Source: Bradyrhizobium sp. LTSP885 (GTDB lineage Bacteria; Pseudomonadota; Alphaproteobacteria; Rhizobiales; Xanthobacteraceae). From it: 64,000 bases of DNA. A program made the position numbers and the translations under genes. Position 1 is the stretch's first letter, and the number at the start of each line of letters is the position of its first letter. The notes under the pieces are model-generated. The model was not told the DNA's origin and searched no databases. It was given only the letters and a program-made list of their open reading frames with translations. This document shows positions 34,640 through 43,282 of the stretch, one piece after another. The DNA is taken from NCBI RefSeq assembly GCF_000938305.1, contig NZ_JYMT01000034.1, positions 62,001 through 126,000 of the forward strand, given 5' to 3'.

Positions 34640-35413
34640 CTATCGCCCCGTGAACTGCGCCTTGCGCTTCTCGACGAAGGCGTTGCGGCCTTCCAGCGCA
34701 TCCGCGCTCTGGCGAATCTCGGACTGCACCTCGATCTCACGACGGAACTGATCCGCGTAGCTGGCGTGCTCGCTCTCCTCGAGCAATTGCCGCGTTGCGA
34801 CCATCGCCCGGGTCGGCCCGTCGCCGAGACGGCGGGCGAGCGTCTTCGCCTCATCGAGCAGTCTTGCCTCGTCGACGACGTCGCGCACCAGTCCCCACTC
34901 CTTCGCCCGCTCCGCCGACAGCGGCTCGTTCAACAGCATCAAATCGAGCGCGCGCTGGCGGCCGATCAGACGCGGCAACAGCCAGGTCGAGCCGAGATCG
35001 GGCACCAGGCCGATCCGGCTGAACACCTGGATGAAGCTTGCCGAGCGCGCCGCGAGGATGATGTCACCGGACATCGCGAGGCTGAAGCCGCCGCCGGCCG
35101 CAACACCGTTGACCGCGACCACGACCGGCACGCGGCATTCGCGCAAGGATCGCAACGCCGGCCAATAATGCGTCATGACGCCGGTCACGATGTCATTGCC
35201 GAGCGACTGGAACGCCTTGAGGTTCTGCCCCGAGCAGAAGCCACGACCCTCCCCGGTCAGTACCAGCGCGCGGATCGTGGCGTCACCCGTCATCTCGCCG
35301 ATCGCGGCCGCGAGATCGCCGAGCAGCTCCGGCGTCATCGCGTTCAGGCTGGCGGGATCGTTGAGCGTCAGGATACCGATATTGCCGTCGCGCTCGCGCT
35401 TCACAGCGGTCAT
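34640..35413 (-). CDS. Enoyl-CoA hydratase/isomerase family protein
   Basis: A 257-residue crotonase-fold enzyme acting on acyl-CoA esters. The oxyanion-hole segments are visible: G-R-G-F-C-S-G-Q-N-L (about 56-65) and N-G-V-A-A-G-G-G-F-S-L-A (about 102-113). A PaaG-like layout is suggested by the G-S-T-W-L-L-P-R-L region with an acidic residue just before it (L-V-P-D-L-G). Length is normal (about 260). It is a single gene, divergent from the gamma-glutamyltransferase-like gene by about 100 bases. It probably acts in fatty-acid or aromatic acid degradation; substrate not deducible. Confidence 0.9.
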   Translation of the reverse strand: MTAVKRERDGNIGILTLNDPASLNAMTPELLGDLAAAIGEMTGDATIRALVLTGEGRGFCSGQNLKAFQSLGNDIVTGVMTHYWPALRSLRECRVPVVVAVNGVAAGGGFSLAMSGDIILAARSASFIQVFSRIGLVPDLGSTWLLPRLIGRQRALDLMLLNEPLSAERAKEWGLVRDVVDEARLLDEAKTLARRLGDGPTRAMVATRQLLEESEHASYADQFRREIEVQSEIRQSADALEGRNAFVEKRKAQFTGR

Positions 35414-35514
35414 TTTCCTCTCCCCGGAATAGCTTGTTGTTGCACTGACTGTGCCATGCTTGGCATGCTATGCCAACGTGCCCCACCCGCAACAAGAACA
35501 GCGAAAGCAACGTC

Positions 35515-37101
35515 ATGTCCGACCAGTTCTCCAACTCGCAAGTGATCCGCAAGCCCGCCGTCACCTCCAGCGGCGGCATCGTTGCCGCGCAGTCGCGCAA
35601 GGCGGCGGAGGTCGGCGCGGCGGTATTGGCAGCGGGCGGCGATTGCGTCGATGCGGTGATTGCAACCACGTTTGCCCTTGGCGTTTTGGAGCCGTGGATG
35701 AGCGGCGCCGGCGGCGGCGGCGCCATGGTACTCTATCGCGCCCGCGAGAACCGGTATGAAGTGATCGACTACGGCATGCGCGCGCCCGACAGCCTGCGCG
35801 TCGAGGATTATCCGCTGACCGGCGGCACCGCCTCCGACATCTTTCCCTGGGCGCGGGTCAAGGACGACCGCAATCTGCACGGGCCCGGCTCGATCGCGGT
35901 GCCCGGCGTGGTCGCCGGCATGGAGGAGGCGCATCGCCGCCACGCCAAACTGCCGTGGAAGGAGTTGCTGGCGCCGAGCGTCAAGCTCGCCGGCGAGGGC
36001 CTGCTGGTGGATTGGTGGACCACCGCGATGATCGCGAGTTCCGCCGCCGATCTCAGGCGCTATCCCGCGAGTGCCGCGGCGTATCTGCAGGACGGCCTGC
36101 CGCCGAATGCGCAATGGGGCATCAGATCGGTCGTCCGCATGCCGCAGGACAGGCTGAAGGCGACGATGGCGCAACTCGCCGCGGCAGGCGCGCGCGACTT
36201 CTACGAGGGCGATCTGGCGCGCAGCATCGCCGACGACATCCAGGCCGCCGGTGGCGCGCTGTCGGTGCGCGATCTCGCCGCGTTCCGCGCCCATCTGCGC
36301 GAGCCGCTGGCGATCCCCTATCGCGGCGGCACGGTCTACGCGACGCCGGAATTGACTGCTGGCCCGACCATGGCGCGGACGCTCGGCCTGTTGCAGAAGG
36401 CATTCGAGCCCGCGCGTGGCGGTCCCGATGCTGTGGCCTACGCGGCCTATGCGGAGGCGTTGCAGGCCGCCTATCGCGAGCGGCTGAAGGACATGGGTGA
36501 CGTTGACGGCCGCCGCGCGCTCGGTGCCGAGGCGATCGCACCAAGCTGCACGACGCATTTCTCCGCAGTCGATCGCGACGGCAACATGGCCGCGGTGACG
36601 CAGACGCTGCTGTCGAACTTCGGCTCGAAATTCGTGACGCCGAACACCGGGCTGACCATGAACAACGGCATCATGTGGTTCGATCCGACACAAGGCAATC
36701 CGAACTCGCTCGCAGCAGGCAAGCGCTGCCTGACCAATTACACCCCCGTGGTGGCGCAGGCCGCCGATGGCCGCCGCCTTGCCGCCGGTGCATCGGGCGG
36801 CCGCCGCATCCTGCCCGCGGTGTCGCAGCTTCTGTCCTTTGTGATGGATTTCGGAATGGACCTCGACGCCGCGATCCATCAGCCGCGGATCGATGCCAGC
36901 GAAGGCGCGGTCGTGATCGGCGACGTCCGCCTTCCGGCCGCCACCCGCGACACCTTGCGCGGGCGTTTCGACTTCGAGGAAGCGCGCACCCAGACCCTGC
37001 CGATGAAGTTCGCCTGCCCGAGCCTCGTGCTGCGCGACGGCACCACCAACAGCGGTGCCACCGAGCCGTTCCAGCCGTGGGGCGATGCGGTGGCGGAGTA
37101 A
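35515..37101 (+). CDS. Gamma-glutamyltransferase family protein (Ntn hydrolase), no signal peptide
   Basis: A 528-residue Ntn-type hydrolase. The autoprocessing site is visible: a Thr-Thr-His-Phe-Ser-Ala-Val-Asp block near residue 345, where the first Thr becomes the N-terminal nucleophile of the small subunit. Later G-A-S-G-G-R-R-I forms the oxyanion region near 425. Other family features: A-G-G-D-C-V-D-A-V-I-A-T near 43-54 and S-G-A-G-G-G-G near 67. Length is normal for the family (530-580). It has no signal peptide and so is probably cytoplasmic. Related enzymes include cephalosporin acylase-like and oxamate amidohydrolase-like (HpxW) proteins; hydrolysis of a gamma-glutamyl or oxamic amide is possible. 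Confidence 0.87.
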   Translation: MSDQFSNSQVIRKPAVTSSGGIVAAQSRKAAEVGAAVLAAGGDCVDAVIATTFALGVLEPWMSGAGGGGAMVLYRARENRYEVIDYGMRAPDSLRVEDYPLTGGTASDIFPWARVKDDRNLHGPGSIAVPGVVAGMEEAHRRHAKLPWKELLAPSVKLAGEGLLVDWWTTAMIASSAADLRRYPASAAAYLQDGLPPNAQWGIRSVVRMPQDRLKATMAQLAAAGARDFYEGDLARSIADDIQAAGGALSVRDLAAFRAHLREPLAIPYRGGTVYATPELTAGPTMARTLGLLQKAFEPARGGPDAVAYAAYAEALQAAYRERLKDMGDVDGRRALGAEAIAPSCTTHFSAVDRDGNMAAVTQTLLSNFGSKFVTPNTGLTMNNGIMWFDPTQGNPNSLAAGKRCLTNYTPVVAQAADGRRLAAGASGGRRILPAVSQLLSFVMDFGMDLDAAIHQPRIDASEGAVVIGDVRLPAATRDTLRGRFDFEEARTQTLPMKFACPSLVLRDGTTNSGATEPFQPWGDAVAE

Positions 37102-37110
37102 CTCACTGTC

Positions 37111-37130
37111 GTCCCTGCGAAAGCAGGGAC
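37111..37130 (+). terminator. Hairpin with GAAA tetraloop after the gamma-glutamyltransferase-like gene
   Basis: A perfect 8-bp stem, GTCCCTGC (37111-37118) and GCAGGGAC (37123-37130), with a GAAA loop, ten bases after the stop codon. No long T-run follows, so it could be an RNA-stabilising 3' hairpin or part of a repeat rather than a strict rho-independent terminator. Confidence 0.55.
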
Positions 37131-37800
37131 CCAAAACCACAGGGCGTGTTGTTGAAGTAGGCTGCAGCCCCAGCGTCGCGCATCAATTGCCATTTGTGGT
37201 TATGGGGCCCGGGTCAAGCCCGGGACGACACTGAATTTGTTGCGCTTCCTGCGAGTCACACTTTCGAATTCTCGCGACATGTTTCGCCCGAGCTTTGCAT
37301 TTCGTTTCGCCCTCTCATCGAATAGAGGGCGCAGGGAAAGCCGGGTGCACGCTGCACCCGCGGTCCCGTGTGCAAAGGTAGAGAAAGAAAGCGCACACGA
37401 GCATACAGGTTCAGCGGAGGCACTCCGGCTTTCCCTGCGCGATGGGTTACGGCTTATACGTGCTCTCCCCGGCGAAGACCGGGCTTGTTTGTCACCGTCG
37501 TCCACGAGACGCGGATGCGTCTTGCGAACTTTTGCCTGCCACTGGGGCGTCGGGACCACACGATTTCACCGTCCGCCTCTGCCACGCTCGTCAGTCGTGA
37601 CATCGGCGTCCACCGCATCCCACCGCGCGTTCGTGACGTGCGCTCGCCCCTCAATCGGGTGGGACGGCCAATTCATACACTGAGTTTCACTTCCGATAAA
37701 GCGAAATATTTTTGCGCGAAGGGCTTGCGCCGTCGGGCAACTCAGTGATTGAGCGTCACGCGGAAACCAGAGGCACGTACGCATGGCACTCCCGCATATT
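37131..37800. other. Gene-free repeat-rich stretch
   Basis: About 670 bases with no supported gene. Contents in order: a CCCGGG-TCAAG-CCCGGG hairpin (37208-37224), the cloverleaf-like element (37329-37440), then sequence around 37441-37690 of a type I remember following that element in Bradyrhizobium genomes. Open frames here (for example 37237-37683 plus) are arginine- and threonine-rich and lack ribosome sites, so they are rejected as genes. Confidence 0.6.
37329..37440. repeat. Cloverleaf-like structured intergenic element
   Basis: An outer perfect 16-bp inverted repeat (37329-37344 with 37425-37440, GCGCAGGGAAAGCCGG and its complement) encloses three inner hairpins: GGGTGCA-CGC-TGCACCC (37343-37359), GTGTGC with GCACAC (37368-37373 and 37393-37398), and CGGAG-GCA-CTCCG (37415-37427). 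The outer and inner stems overlap by two or three bases at each side. The layout is preserved on either strand. I believe it belongs to a repeat family of Bradyrhizobium; function unknown. Confidence 0.7.
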
Positions 37801-37805
37801 ATTGT

Positions 37806-37831
37806 CTGTACATACAGATATCTTACCTGTA
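37806..37831. promoter_or_regulatory. Candidate MarR operator (CTGTA-CA-TACAG ... CTGTA)
   Basis: A perfect palindrome, CTGTA (37806-37810), CA, TACAG (37813-37817), followed by a third half site CTGTA at 37827-37831. TACAG and the last CTGTA also form an inverted pair with a 9-base spacer. The cluster lies 60-85 bases before the MarR gene in an AT-rich stretch, the usual place for an autoregulatory operator. Confidence 0.55.
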
Positions 37832-37890
37832 GATGCACATAAAGTGGCCGGAACATATATGGCATCTCCGGACCCGGGAGACAGCTTGCG

Positions 37891-38349
37891 ATGAGCCGCG
37901 ACACCGTGATCGAAATGCGCGAGGCGTGCACCTGTATGCGGTTGCGCCGCGCCGGCCGCCGGGTCACCCAGCTCTACGACCGTCACCTTGCCTCGGTCGG
38001 CCTCACGTCGGGCCAGCACGGGCTGCTGGCCCGGCTACAGGGCGCAAGCCTGCAGGGCAAGCCGGCGTTGCCGATCGGCACGCTCGCCGAACTGCACGGC
38101 ATGGATCCGACCACGCTGACGCGAAACCTTAAACTGCTGCTCGATGCCAAACTGGTGCGCAACGGCCGCGACGACGCCGACCGCCGCGTGCGCACGGTGG
38201 CGCTGACCGAGGCGGGCCGCAAGCGCCTGACCGAGGCCGCACCGGAATGGCGCAAGGCGCAGCGTGAGGTCGAAAGCGCGCTCGGCACCGAAGCGATGCT
38301 GGCGCTCAACGGCCTGCTCGACCTCGCCAACGCAAAGCTTCCGGCCTGA
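37891..38349 (+). CDS. MarR family transcriptional regulator
   Basis: A 152-residue winged helix-turn-helix regulator. The DNA-binding part lies at about residues 60-105, with M-D-P-T-T-L-T-R-N-L as recognition helix and the wing sequence G-R-D-D-A-D-R-R-V-R-T-V. The N-terminal helix carries two closely spaced cysteines (A-C-T-C-M, residues 12-16), a possible redox or electrophile sensor. GGGAG lies about 10 bases upstream of the ATG. It directly precedes the MATE pump gene, which it probably represses together with itself. Confidence 0.9.
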   Translation: MSRDTVIEMREACTCMRLRRAGRRVTQLYDRHLASVGLTSGQHGLLARLQGASLQGKPALPIGTLAELHGMDPTTLTRNLKLLLDAKLVRNGRDDADRRVRTVALTEAGRKRLTEAAPEWRKAQREVESALGTEAMLALNGLLDLANAKLPA

Positions 38350-38369
38350 TGGTCGAACGGAGATTCACG

Positions 38370-39791
38370 ATGTCGCAGACCTCGCTTCCCGGCCGCGCCG
38401 CCGCCGACCCGGCCGCGATGCGCGCACCGCCCGGCGTGCTCGATGGCCCGATCGTGCCGACGCTGCTACGTCTGGCGCTGCCGACGATCGTGGTCCTGGT
38501 GGTGCAGACGCTGGTCGGCGTTCTCGAAACCTATTTCATCGGCTTTCTCGGCACCGCGGCGCTTGCCGGCACCGCGCTGGTGTTCCCGGTGCTGATGCTG
38601 ATGCAGATGATGTCGAACGGCGGCGTCGGTGGCGGCGTCGCCTCCGCGGTGGCACGCGCGATCGGCGCCGGACGCCGCGACGACGCCGAGGCTTTGGCGT
38701 GGCATGCGGTCGTGATCGCCATGGTAATCGGCGCGGTGTTTTGCATCGCTGCGATCGCCAGCGGCCCGCGGCTCTATCGCGCGATGGGCGGCGAGCACGA
38801 CACGCTCGCCGCGGCGCTGACCTATTCGAACGCGGTGTTCGCAGGCTCGATTCCGATCTGGATCGTCGCGCTGCTCTCGGCGGTGCTGCGCGGCGCAGGC
38901 AATGTCCGGGTGCCTGCAATCGTGACGCTGACCGGTGCGATCCTTCTCATACCGCTGTCGCCGGCGCTGATCTTCGGCATTGGTCCGATGCCGCGGCTCG
39001 GCGTGGCCGGCGGCGGCGTGGCGGTCGTGACCTATTATCTGATCGGCCTCGCGATGCTGGTCGGATTCATGCGGTCGGCGCGTAGCCCGATCAGGCTGCG
39101 CATCACGCCACTCAGCGGGCGGTTGTTCCGCGACATTCTCGGGGTCGGTTTTCTATCGGCGATCGGCACCGTGATGGCCAACCTCACGGTCGCACTGGTC
39201 ACCGCCGCCGTCGGCCGTTTCGGCGCCGACGCGATCGCCGGCTATGGCCTCGCGTCGCGCATCGATTACATGCAGATCCCCGTGATGTTCGGGCTCGGCA
39301 CCGGGCTGGTCACGATGGTCGGCGTCGCCACCGGCGCGGGCCAGACCGCGCGCGCAACGCGCATCGCCTGGACCGGCGCGGGCATTGCATTCGTCATCAC
39401 CGAAACGATCGGGGTGGCGGCGTCGCTGTTCCCCACCGCGTGGCTCGGCCTGTTCTCGAGCGCGCCGCAGGTGCTGGCGGACGGCTCGCTCTATCTGCAC
39501 ACCGTGGCGCCGTTCTACGGCGTGGTCGGCGCCGGCATGGCGCTGTATTTCGCGGGCCAGGGCGCCAAGCGCGTGCTGATCCCGCTGCTCGCCGGCACCG
39601 TCCGCCTGATCGTGGCCGCCGGCATCGGCTGGTTCGCGGTCGCCTCATGGGGCGCCGGACTGCCGACGCTGTTCAGTATTGTCGCAGTATCGGCCGTGCT
39701 GTTCGGCGGCATCATCGTGTCAGCGACATTCGCACGGACGCGCAACGAGAGCCGCGTCGTGGCTGCGCTCCAGGCCAGCGCCGCGGAGTAA
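38370..39791 (+). CDS. MATE family efflux transporter
   Basis: A 473-residue inner-membrane multidrug exporter driven by proton or sodium gradients. About twelve hydrophobic segments are visible in two MatE halves. The N-terminal segment P-I-V-P-T-L-L-R-L-A-L-P-T-I is the usual first helix entry, and E-T-Y-F-I-G-F-L-G-T-A-A-L-A follows. The ATG at 38370 has CGGAG about 9 bases upstream; an ATG at 38349 that shares a base with the marR stop would add seven residues. It is co-transcribed with marR. Exported compounds are unknown. Confidence 0.9.
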   Translation: MSQTSLPGRAAADPAAMRAPPGVLDGPIVPTLLRLALPTIVVLVVQTLVGVLETYFIGFLGTAALAGTALVFPVLMLMQMMSNGGVGGGVASAVARAIGAGRRDDAEALAWHAVVIAMVIGAVFCIAAIASGPRLYRAMGGEHDTLAAALTYSNAVFAGSIPIWIVALLSAVLRGAGNVRVPAIVTLTGAILLIPLSPALIFGIGPMPRLGVAGGGVAVVTYYLIGLAMLVGFMRSARSPIRLRITPLSGRLFRDILGVGFLSAIGTVMANLTVALVTAAVGRFGADAIAGYGLASRIDYMQIPVMFGLGTGLVTMVGVATGAGQTARATRIAWTGAGIAFVITETIGVAASLFPTAWLGLFSSAPQVLADGSLYLHTVAPFYGVVGAGMALYFAGQGAKRVLIPLLAGTVRLIVAAGIGWFAVASWGAGLPTLFSIVAVSAVLFGGIIVSATFARTRNESRVVAALQASAAE

Positions 39792-39873
39792 ACGCCCCCG
39801 CAACCGCCAAGATCACACGTTCGACACGAACGGCCGACACGGTGGGACTTTCCGTCCCGCCCTGGAAGCAATC

Positions 39874-40863
39874 ATGCGCTGCCCTCCATTCGTGTTCCCC
39901 GCCCTTTGCTACCTTGCAGTCTCCACGGCACAGGCGGCCGGGCTGAAAGCGTTCAACGTCCCTGCGAGCCCCGACGGACCCGCGATCAGAGGGCTGGTCT
40001 GGCATCCCTGCGCGCAGGCACCGCAGGAAATCGACGCCCGCGGCGGCCGAACGTTCTTCGGCGTGAACGACTGTCCGATCGTGGGAGACAGACTGCCGCT
40101 CATCGTGATCTCGCATGGCAGGACGGGATGGCTCGGCGGCCATCATGACACCGGCGCCGCCCTGGCGGACGCCGGCTTCATCGTTCTGGCGATCAATCAT
40201 CCGACCGACACCGGGAGCGACACCAGCGGCACGGACAGTCTTGCCGTCCTGGTCGAACGGCCCACCGACATCAAGCGTTCGATCGACTACATGCTCGAGC
40301 GATGGCCGGACGCGGCACGCATCGATGCCGGGCGCATCGGGCTCTACGGCTTCTCCTGGGGTGGGTATACCGGCCTGGCTGTCATTGGCGGCAACCCCGA
40401 CCTCCGCAAGGGTCTGCCGAAATGCCAAACATCGACCTTGCGCGCCTGCAAGGAACTGGAGGCCGGCGAGATTCCCGCGCATGCGATCGTCCATGATCCG
40501 CGCATCAAGGCCGCCATCATCGTCGATCCGTTTCCGGATTTCGTCTTCCCAAAGGAGAATCTGAAAGGCGTGACGATCCCGGTTCAATTGTGGAGCTCGG
40601 ATCCCGCGCAGAATGGCGACGGCCTGTCCGGGTGTTGTGCCGTTACCGTCAACGACAAGCTCCCGTCGAAGCCGGACTATCATTTGGTGAAGGACGCAAA
40701 ACACTTCTCCTTCCTTGCGCTCTGCACGCCGAAGGAAGCCGAGGCGATGGCCCGCATCTGCACCGACGCGCCAGGCTTCGATCGCGTCGCCTTTCACGGG
40801 CAGTTTCACACTGAGGCGATTGCGTTCTTCAGGAATCATCTGGGTGAAGCGGTGGCCAGGTGA
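39874..40863 (+). CDS. Exported alpha/beta hydrolase (dienelactone hydrolase-like)
   Basis: A 329-residue hydrolase with a signal peptide at about residues 1-21 (ending A-Q-A-A), therefore periplasmic. Features: L-I-V-I-S-H-G-R-T-G (about 76-85) as the oxyanion strand, G-L-Y-G-F-S-W-G-G-Y (about 158-167) with the nucleophile Ser in G-F-S-W-G, and a late His in D-A-K-H-F-S-F (about 274) as catalytic base. Several cysteines (C-P-I, K-C-Q, R-A-C-K, G-C-C-A) suggest disulfides in the periplasm. Length fits the platelet-activating-factor-acetylhydrolase-like/DLH group. Substrate unknown. Confidence 0.85.
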   Translation: MRCPPFVFPALCYLAVSTAQAAGLKAFNVPASPDGPAIRGLVWHPCAQAPQEIDARGGRTFFGVNDCPIVGDRLPLIVISHGRTGWLGGHHDTGAALADAGFIVLAINHPTDTGSDTSGTDSLAVLVERPTDIKRSIDYMLERWPDAARIDAGRIGLYGFSWGGYTGLAVIGGNPDLRKGLPKCQTSTLRACKELEAGEIPAHAIVHDPRIKAAIIVDPFPDFVFPKENLKGVTIPVQLWSSDPAQNGDGLSGCCAVTVNDKLPSKPDYHLVKDAKHFSFLALCTPKEAEAMARICTDAPGFDRVAFHGQFHTEAIAFFRNHLGEAVAR

Positions 40864-40904
40864 GCGGAATGTTTGCGCGGATCAGCTTGAGAAGAAGTTC
40901 AATT

Positions 40905-41468
40905 TTAAAGACCAAGTGTGATCTCGACCCAATGAACGACAGTTTCGCTGTTGAGGAATGCGATCACGGTCGGCTCAATCGCGATTGCGTCAGGGTGCGC
41001 GACGAGGGCCGTTGCGACGACGGCATCGCACCGATCATTGAATGCAATGGCCACCGCTGAGCCCCGAGAGCCCGCGGTCGTGTAGACCCGGCTTCGACCC
41101 TTCATTCGGCCAACGGTGATGGCAGTTCCGGCGGGCGACGCCAGGCGCCGTTCGCCGATGAATCCGAGATCGGCAATGCGATCGAGCTCCTCGTCATCTG
41201 CAACGCCCGTGGTGCAGTTACAGAAGCCCATCTTGGCTCTGATGTAGACGTTGACCTCAACGCCGCAATCTTTGGCCGCGCAACGGAACGCCCTGCCCTT
41301 TCCCCATTCGTCGATTGGAAACGGCCATTCCGCCTCGGCCCAGAGCGGATGGTGAGGCGTTGCCAGCTTGCCGTCATCGGTGACCGAGCGCCATCCATCA
41401 TAGACAAACGGAATTGAGCCCCCGAGGCAAAGGCCTGCGATAATGGTTATGAGCAGACCTCGTCTCAT
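40905..41468 (-). CDS. Hypothetical exported or membrane-anchored protein (187 aa)
   Basis: A 187-residue protein of unknown function with an N-terminal hydrophobic segment (about residues 4-20) that is a signal peptide or anchor. A central cysteine set (R-C-A-A-K-D-C, then G-F-C-N-C) at about 62-85 may form disulfides or bind metal. The sentence G-R-M-K-G-R-S-R-V-Y near 119 precedes a beta strand that ends the domain. It lies 27 bases after the TPR-protein gene stop on the same strand region (41496), so the two may share a message. Confidence 0.68.
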   Translation of the reverse strand: MRRGLLITIIAGLCLGGSIPFVYDGWRSVTDDGKLATPHHPLWAEAEWPFPIDEWGKGRAFRCAAKDCGVEVNVYIRAKMGFCNCTTGVADDEELDRIADLGFIGERRLASPAGTAITVGRMKGRSRVYTTAGSRGSAVAIAFNDRCDAVVATALVAHPDAIAIEPTVIAFLNSETVVHWVEITLGL

Positions 41469-41495
41469 CGGATCGTTGCCGAGATTGCCGTTTCA

Positions 41496-43082
41496 CTAAT
41501 TGCTTGCAACGAACGATCGGGCTGCCGCCAATGCAGGCCGATCCGAATTGGACTCGGCCGCAAGGTCGATCAGCCTGGCGTAGAACGCCTTCGCCTTGGC
41601 CGCGTCGCCCGAGAGTTGCGCAGCCGTCGCGGCGCCGACATAGCCGTTGAAGCGGTTCGGCTCCTTCGCCATCGTGGCTTCAAAGACGGCAAGCGCCTCT
41701 TTGGCCATGCCGCAGTCAAGCAGCATGAAACCATACAACTCGCGTGCCGGCGCGAGCGGACCGGGCGTGACCGGCGCCTTTTCGGTCGCATCTTCGGCAT
41801 CGACCGCGGAGCTCATCGCCTTCAGCGCGTCGTCACGCTGGCCGGTCGCATAGAGCACCCAGGCGCCGGCGATTTTCGCCTGGACGTCGACCTGGCCCGC
41901 CCAATAGTCGTTCTTGGCTTCGCGAAGCTTGTCTCGTAGTTCGGCGAGTTTAGCGGTATCGAGTTTGGCGGCGTCGATCTTGCCGGAACGCGCAGCGCCG
42001 ATCGCCCGGGCGAAATGCGAGATAGCCATGGCGTGGGGGAACTTGCTGGGTTTGACGTCCAAACTAGCTGCACCGCCCCAATCGCCGCGTTCCACCATGT
42101 AACGCGCCGGCGCGGCACCCTGCGAAAACGCGGCCGCGAACGCATCCGGATCCGGTTGCGCAGCCTCAATATCTCTGATGACGGCGAGCGCCTCCTGGTC
42201 CTGGCCAAGCTGCAGATAGGCGTAGACGAGATAATCCTCGCCGTGCAGCTGGTCGCCGACCTCCTTGCCCTGCTTGGCGGCCTGAACCGATGCCAGATTC
42301 GCGGCAGTCGACTCTTTCCAGTAACCGACCCGCGTGAAGATATGCGACGGCATGTGCTGCGCGTGAGGCGCGTTCGGCGCGATCTTCGCGTAGCGGAGCG
42401 CGGCAGGCAGCCCCTTGGCGGCGATCGGCGGATAGTCGTACAGATGAATCAGGTAATGAGCGACGCCCGGATGCTGCGGCTGGCGCAGGAAGATCGGCTC
42501 GAGAATGGCCGCGCCCTTGAGCTGATTGGCGTAGGTCTTGTCGGAGGGCGACGCCGCAACATTGAGTGCGATCGCGTAGTAGATTTGCGCCTCGTCGTCC
42601 CCCGGATAACGGCCGGCGAGCGCTTCCATCGCCTTGAGGTAGGACTGGACGCGCGCCTGGTGCGGGACTTTCTCGTAGTCGAGATACATTACCGACAAGG
42701 CATCGATGTAGACGCGCTCACGCTGCGTGCCGGCACCGACCGCCTTTGCCTGTTCGATCGCCGCGAGACCGAGCGGGAGATTGGGCGCGGGAATCGGGCC
42801 GTGCGGGTTATTCAAATACGACAACGCGATGCCCCAATAGGCGATGGCGCATGCCGGATCAGCCTTGAGCACCTCCTCGTAAATGTCCCGCGATGCCGTG
42901 TACCAGAACGAGTGCTGATACCGCATGGCGCGGTCGAACCGCCGCTGCGCGATTTCGTTGCACGACGTTTCGAAGTGAACGGTCCCCAACCGCTGATCGG
43001 CACTTTCCTGTGCGATGCCCGGCGCGGGAAATCCAAGGGCTGTCACGCCTGCGATGCCAATTGCAAAAAGCGATATGCGCAT
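41496..43082 (-). CDS. Exported tetratricopeptide-repeat protein
   Basis: A 528-residue protein with a signal peptide (about residues 1-24, cleaved near A-P-G-I-A-Q) followed by helical TPR-like repeats along the whole length. Recognisable pieces: Y-E-E-V-L-K-A-D-P-A-C-A-I-A-Y-W-G near 70-85, and a conserved H-A-Q-H-M-P-S-H-I-F block near 240-250 common in this family of periplasmic TPR proteins. It lacks a catalytic domain. Likely a periplasmic scaffold; partners are not evident. The intergenic stretch upstream (43083-43282) shows nothing notable. Confidence 0.82.
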   Translation of the reverse strand: MRISLFAIGIAGVTALGFPAPGIAQESADQRLGTVHFETSCNEIAQRRFDRAMRYQHSFWYTASRDIYEEVLKADPACAIAYWGIALSYLNNPHGPIPAPNLPLGLAAIEQAKAVGAGTQRERVYIDALSVMYLDYEKVPHQARVQSYLKAMEALAGRYPGDDEAQIYYAIALNVAASPSDKTYANQLKGAAILEPIFLRQPQHPGVAHYLIHLYDYPPIAAKGLPAALRYAKIAPNAPHAQHMPSHIFTRVGYWKESTAANLASVQAAKQGKEVGDQLHGEDYLVYAYLQLGQDQEALAVIRDIEAAQPDPDAFAAAFSQGAAPARYMVERGDWGGAASLDVKPSKFPHAMAISHFARAIGAARSGKIDAAKLDTAKLAELRDKLREAKNDYWAGQVDVQAKIAGAWVLYATGQRDDALKAMSSAVDAEDATEKAPVTPGPLAPARELYGFMLLDCGMAKEALAVFEATMAKEPNRFNGYVGAATAAQLSGDAAKAKAFYARLIDLAAESNSDRPALAAARSFVASN

Positions 43083-43282
43083 GTGGGCTCCTCCCTAATC
43101 GATCGCGTAAACTTCTCCCCGCACAAATCGTCTCAAGCCTGGAATGCTGCAGCCTCCAACGGAACACCTCGCGATGCAATAGGCTTGGTGGAGTTCTGGA
43201 CAGCCCGCCGGCTACGGCAAAGCTGCGCATTCTTGAGCGGAAATAGCGTGGCGGTCTGCGCGAGCTGCGAGATACGCGTTCG

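Noticed and set aside
35410..37140. Long minus-strand open frame opposite the gamma-glutamyltransferase-like gene
   Set aside because: No motifs; the plus-strand gene has an intact catalytic block and a better start.
37131..37800. Possible insertion sequence or small genes in the gene-free stretch
   Set aside because: No transposase-like frame, no DDE/DEDD pattern and no clear target duplication; better explained as intergenic repeats.
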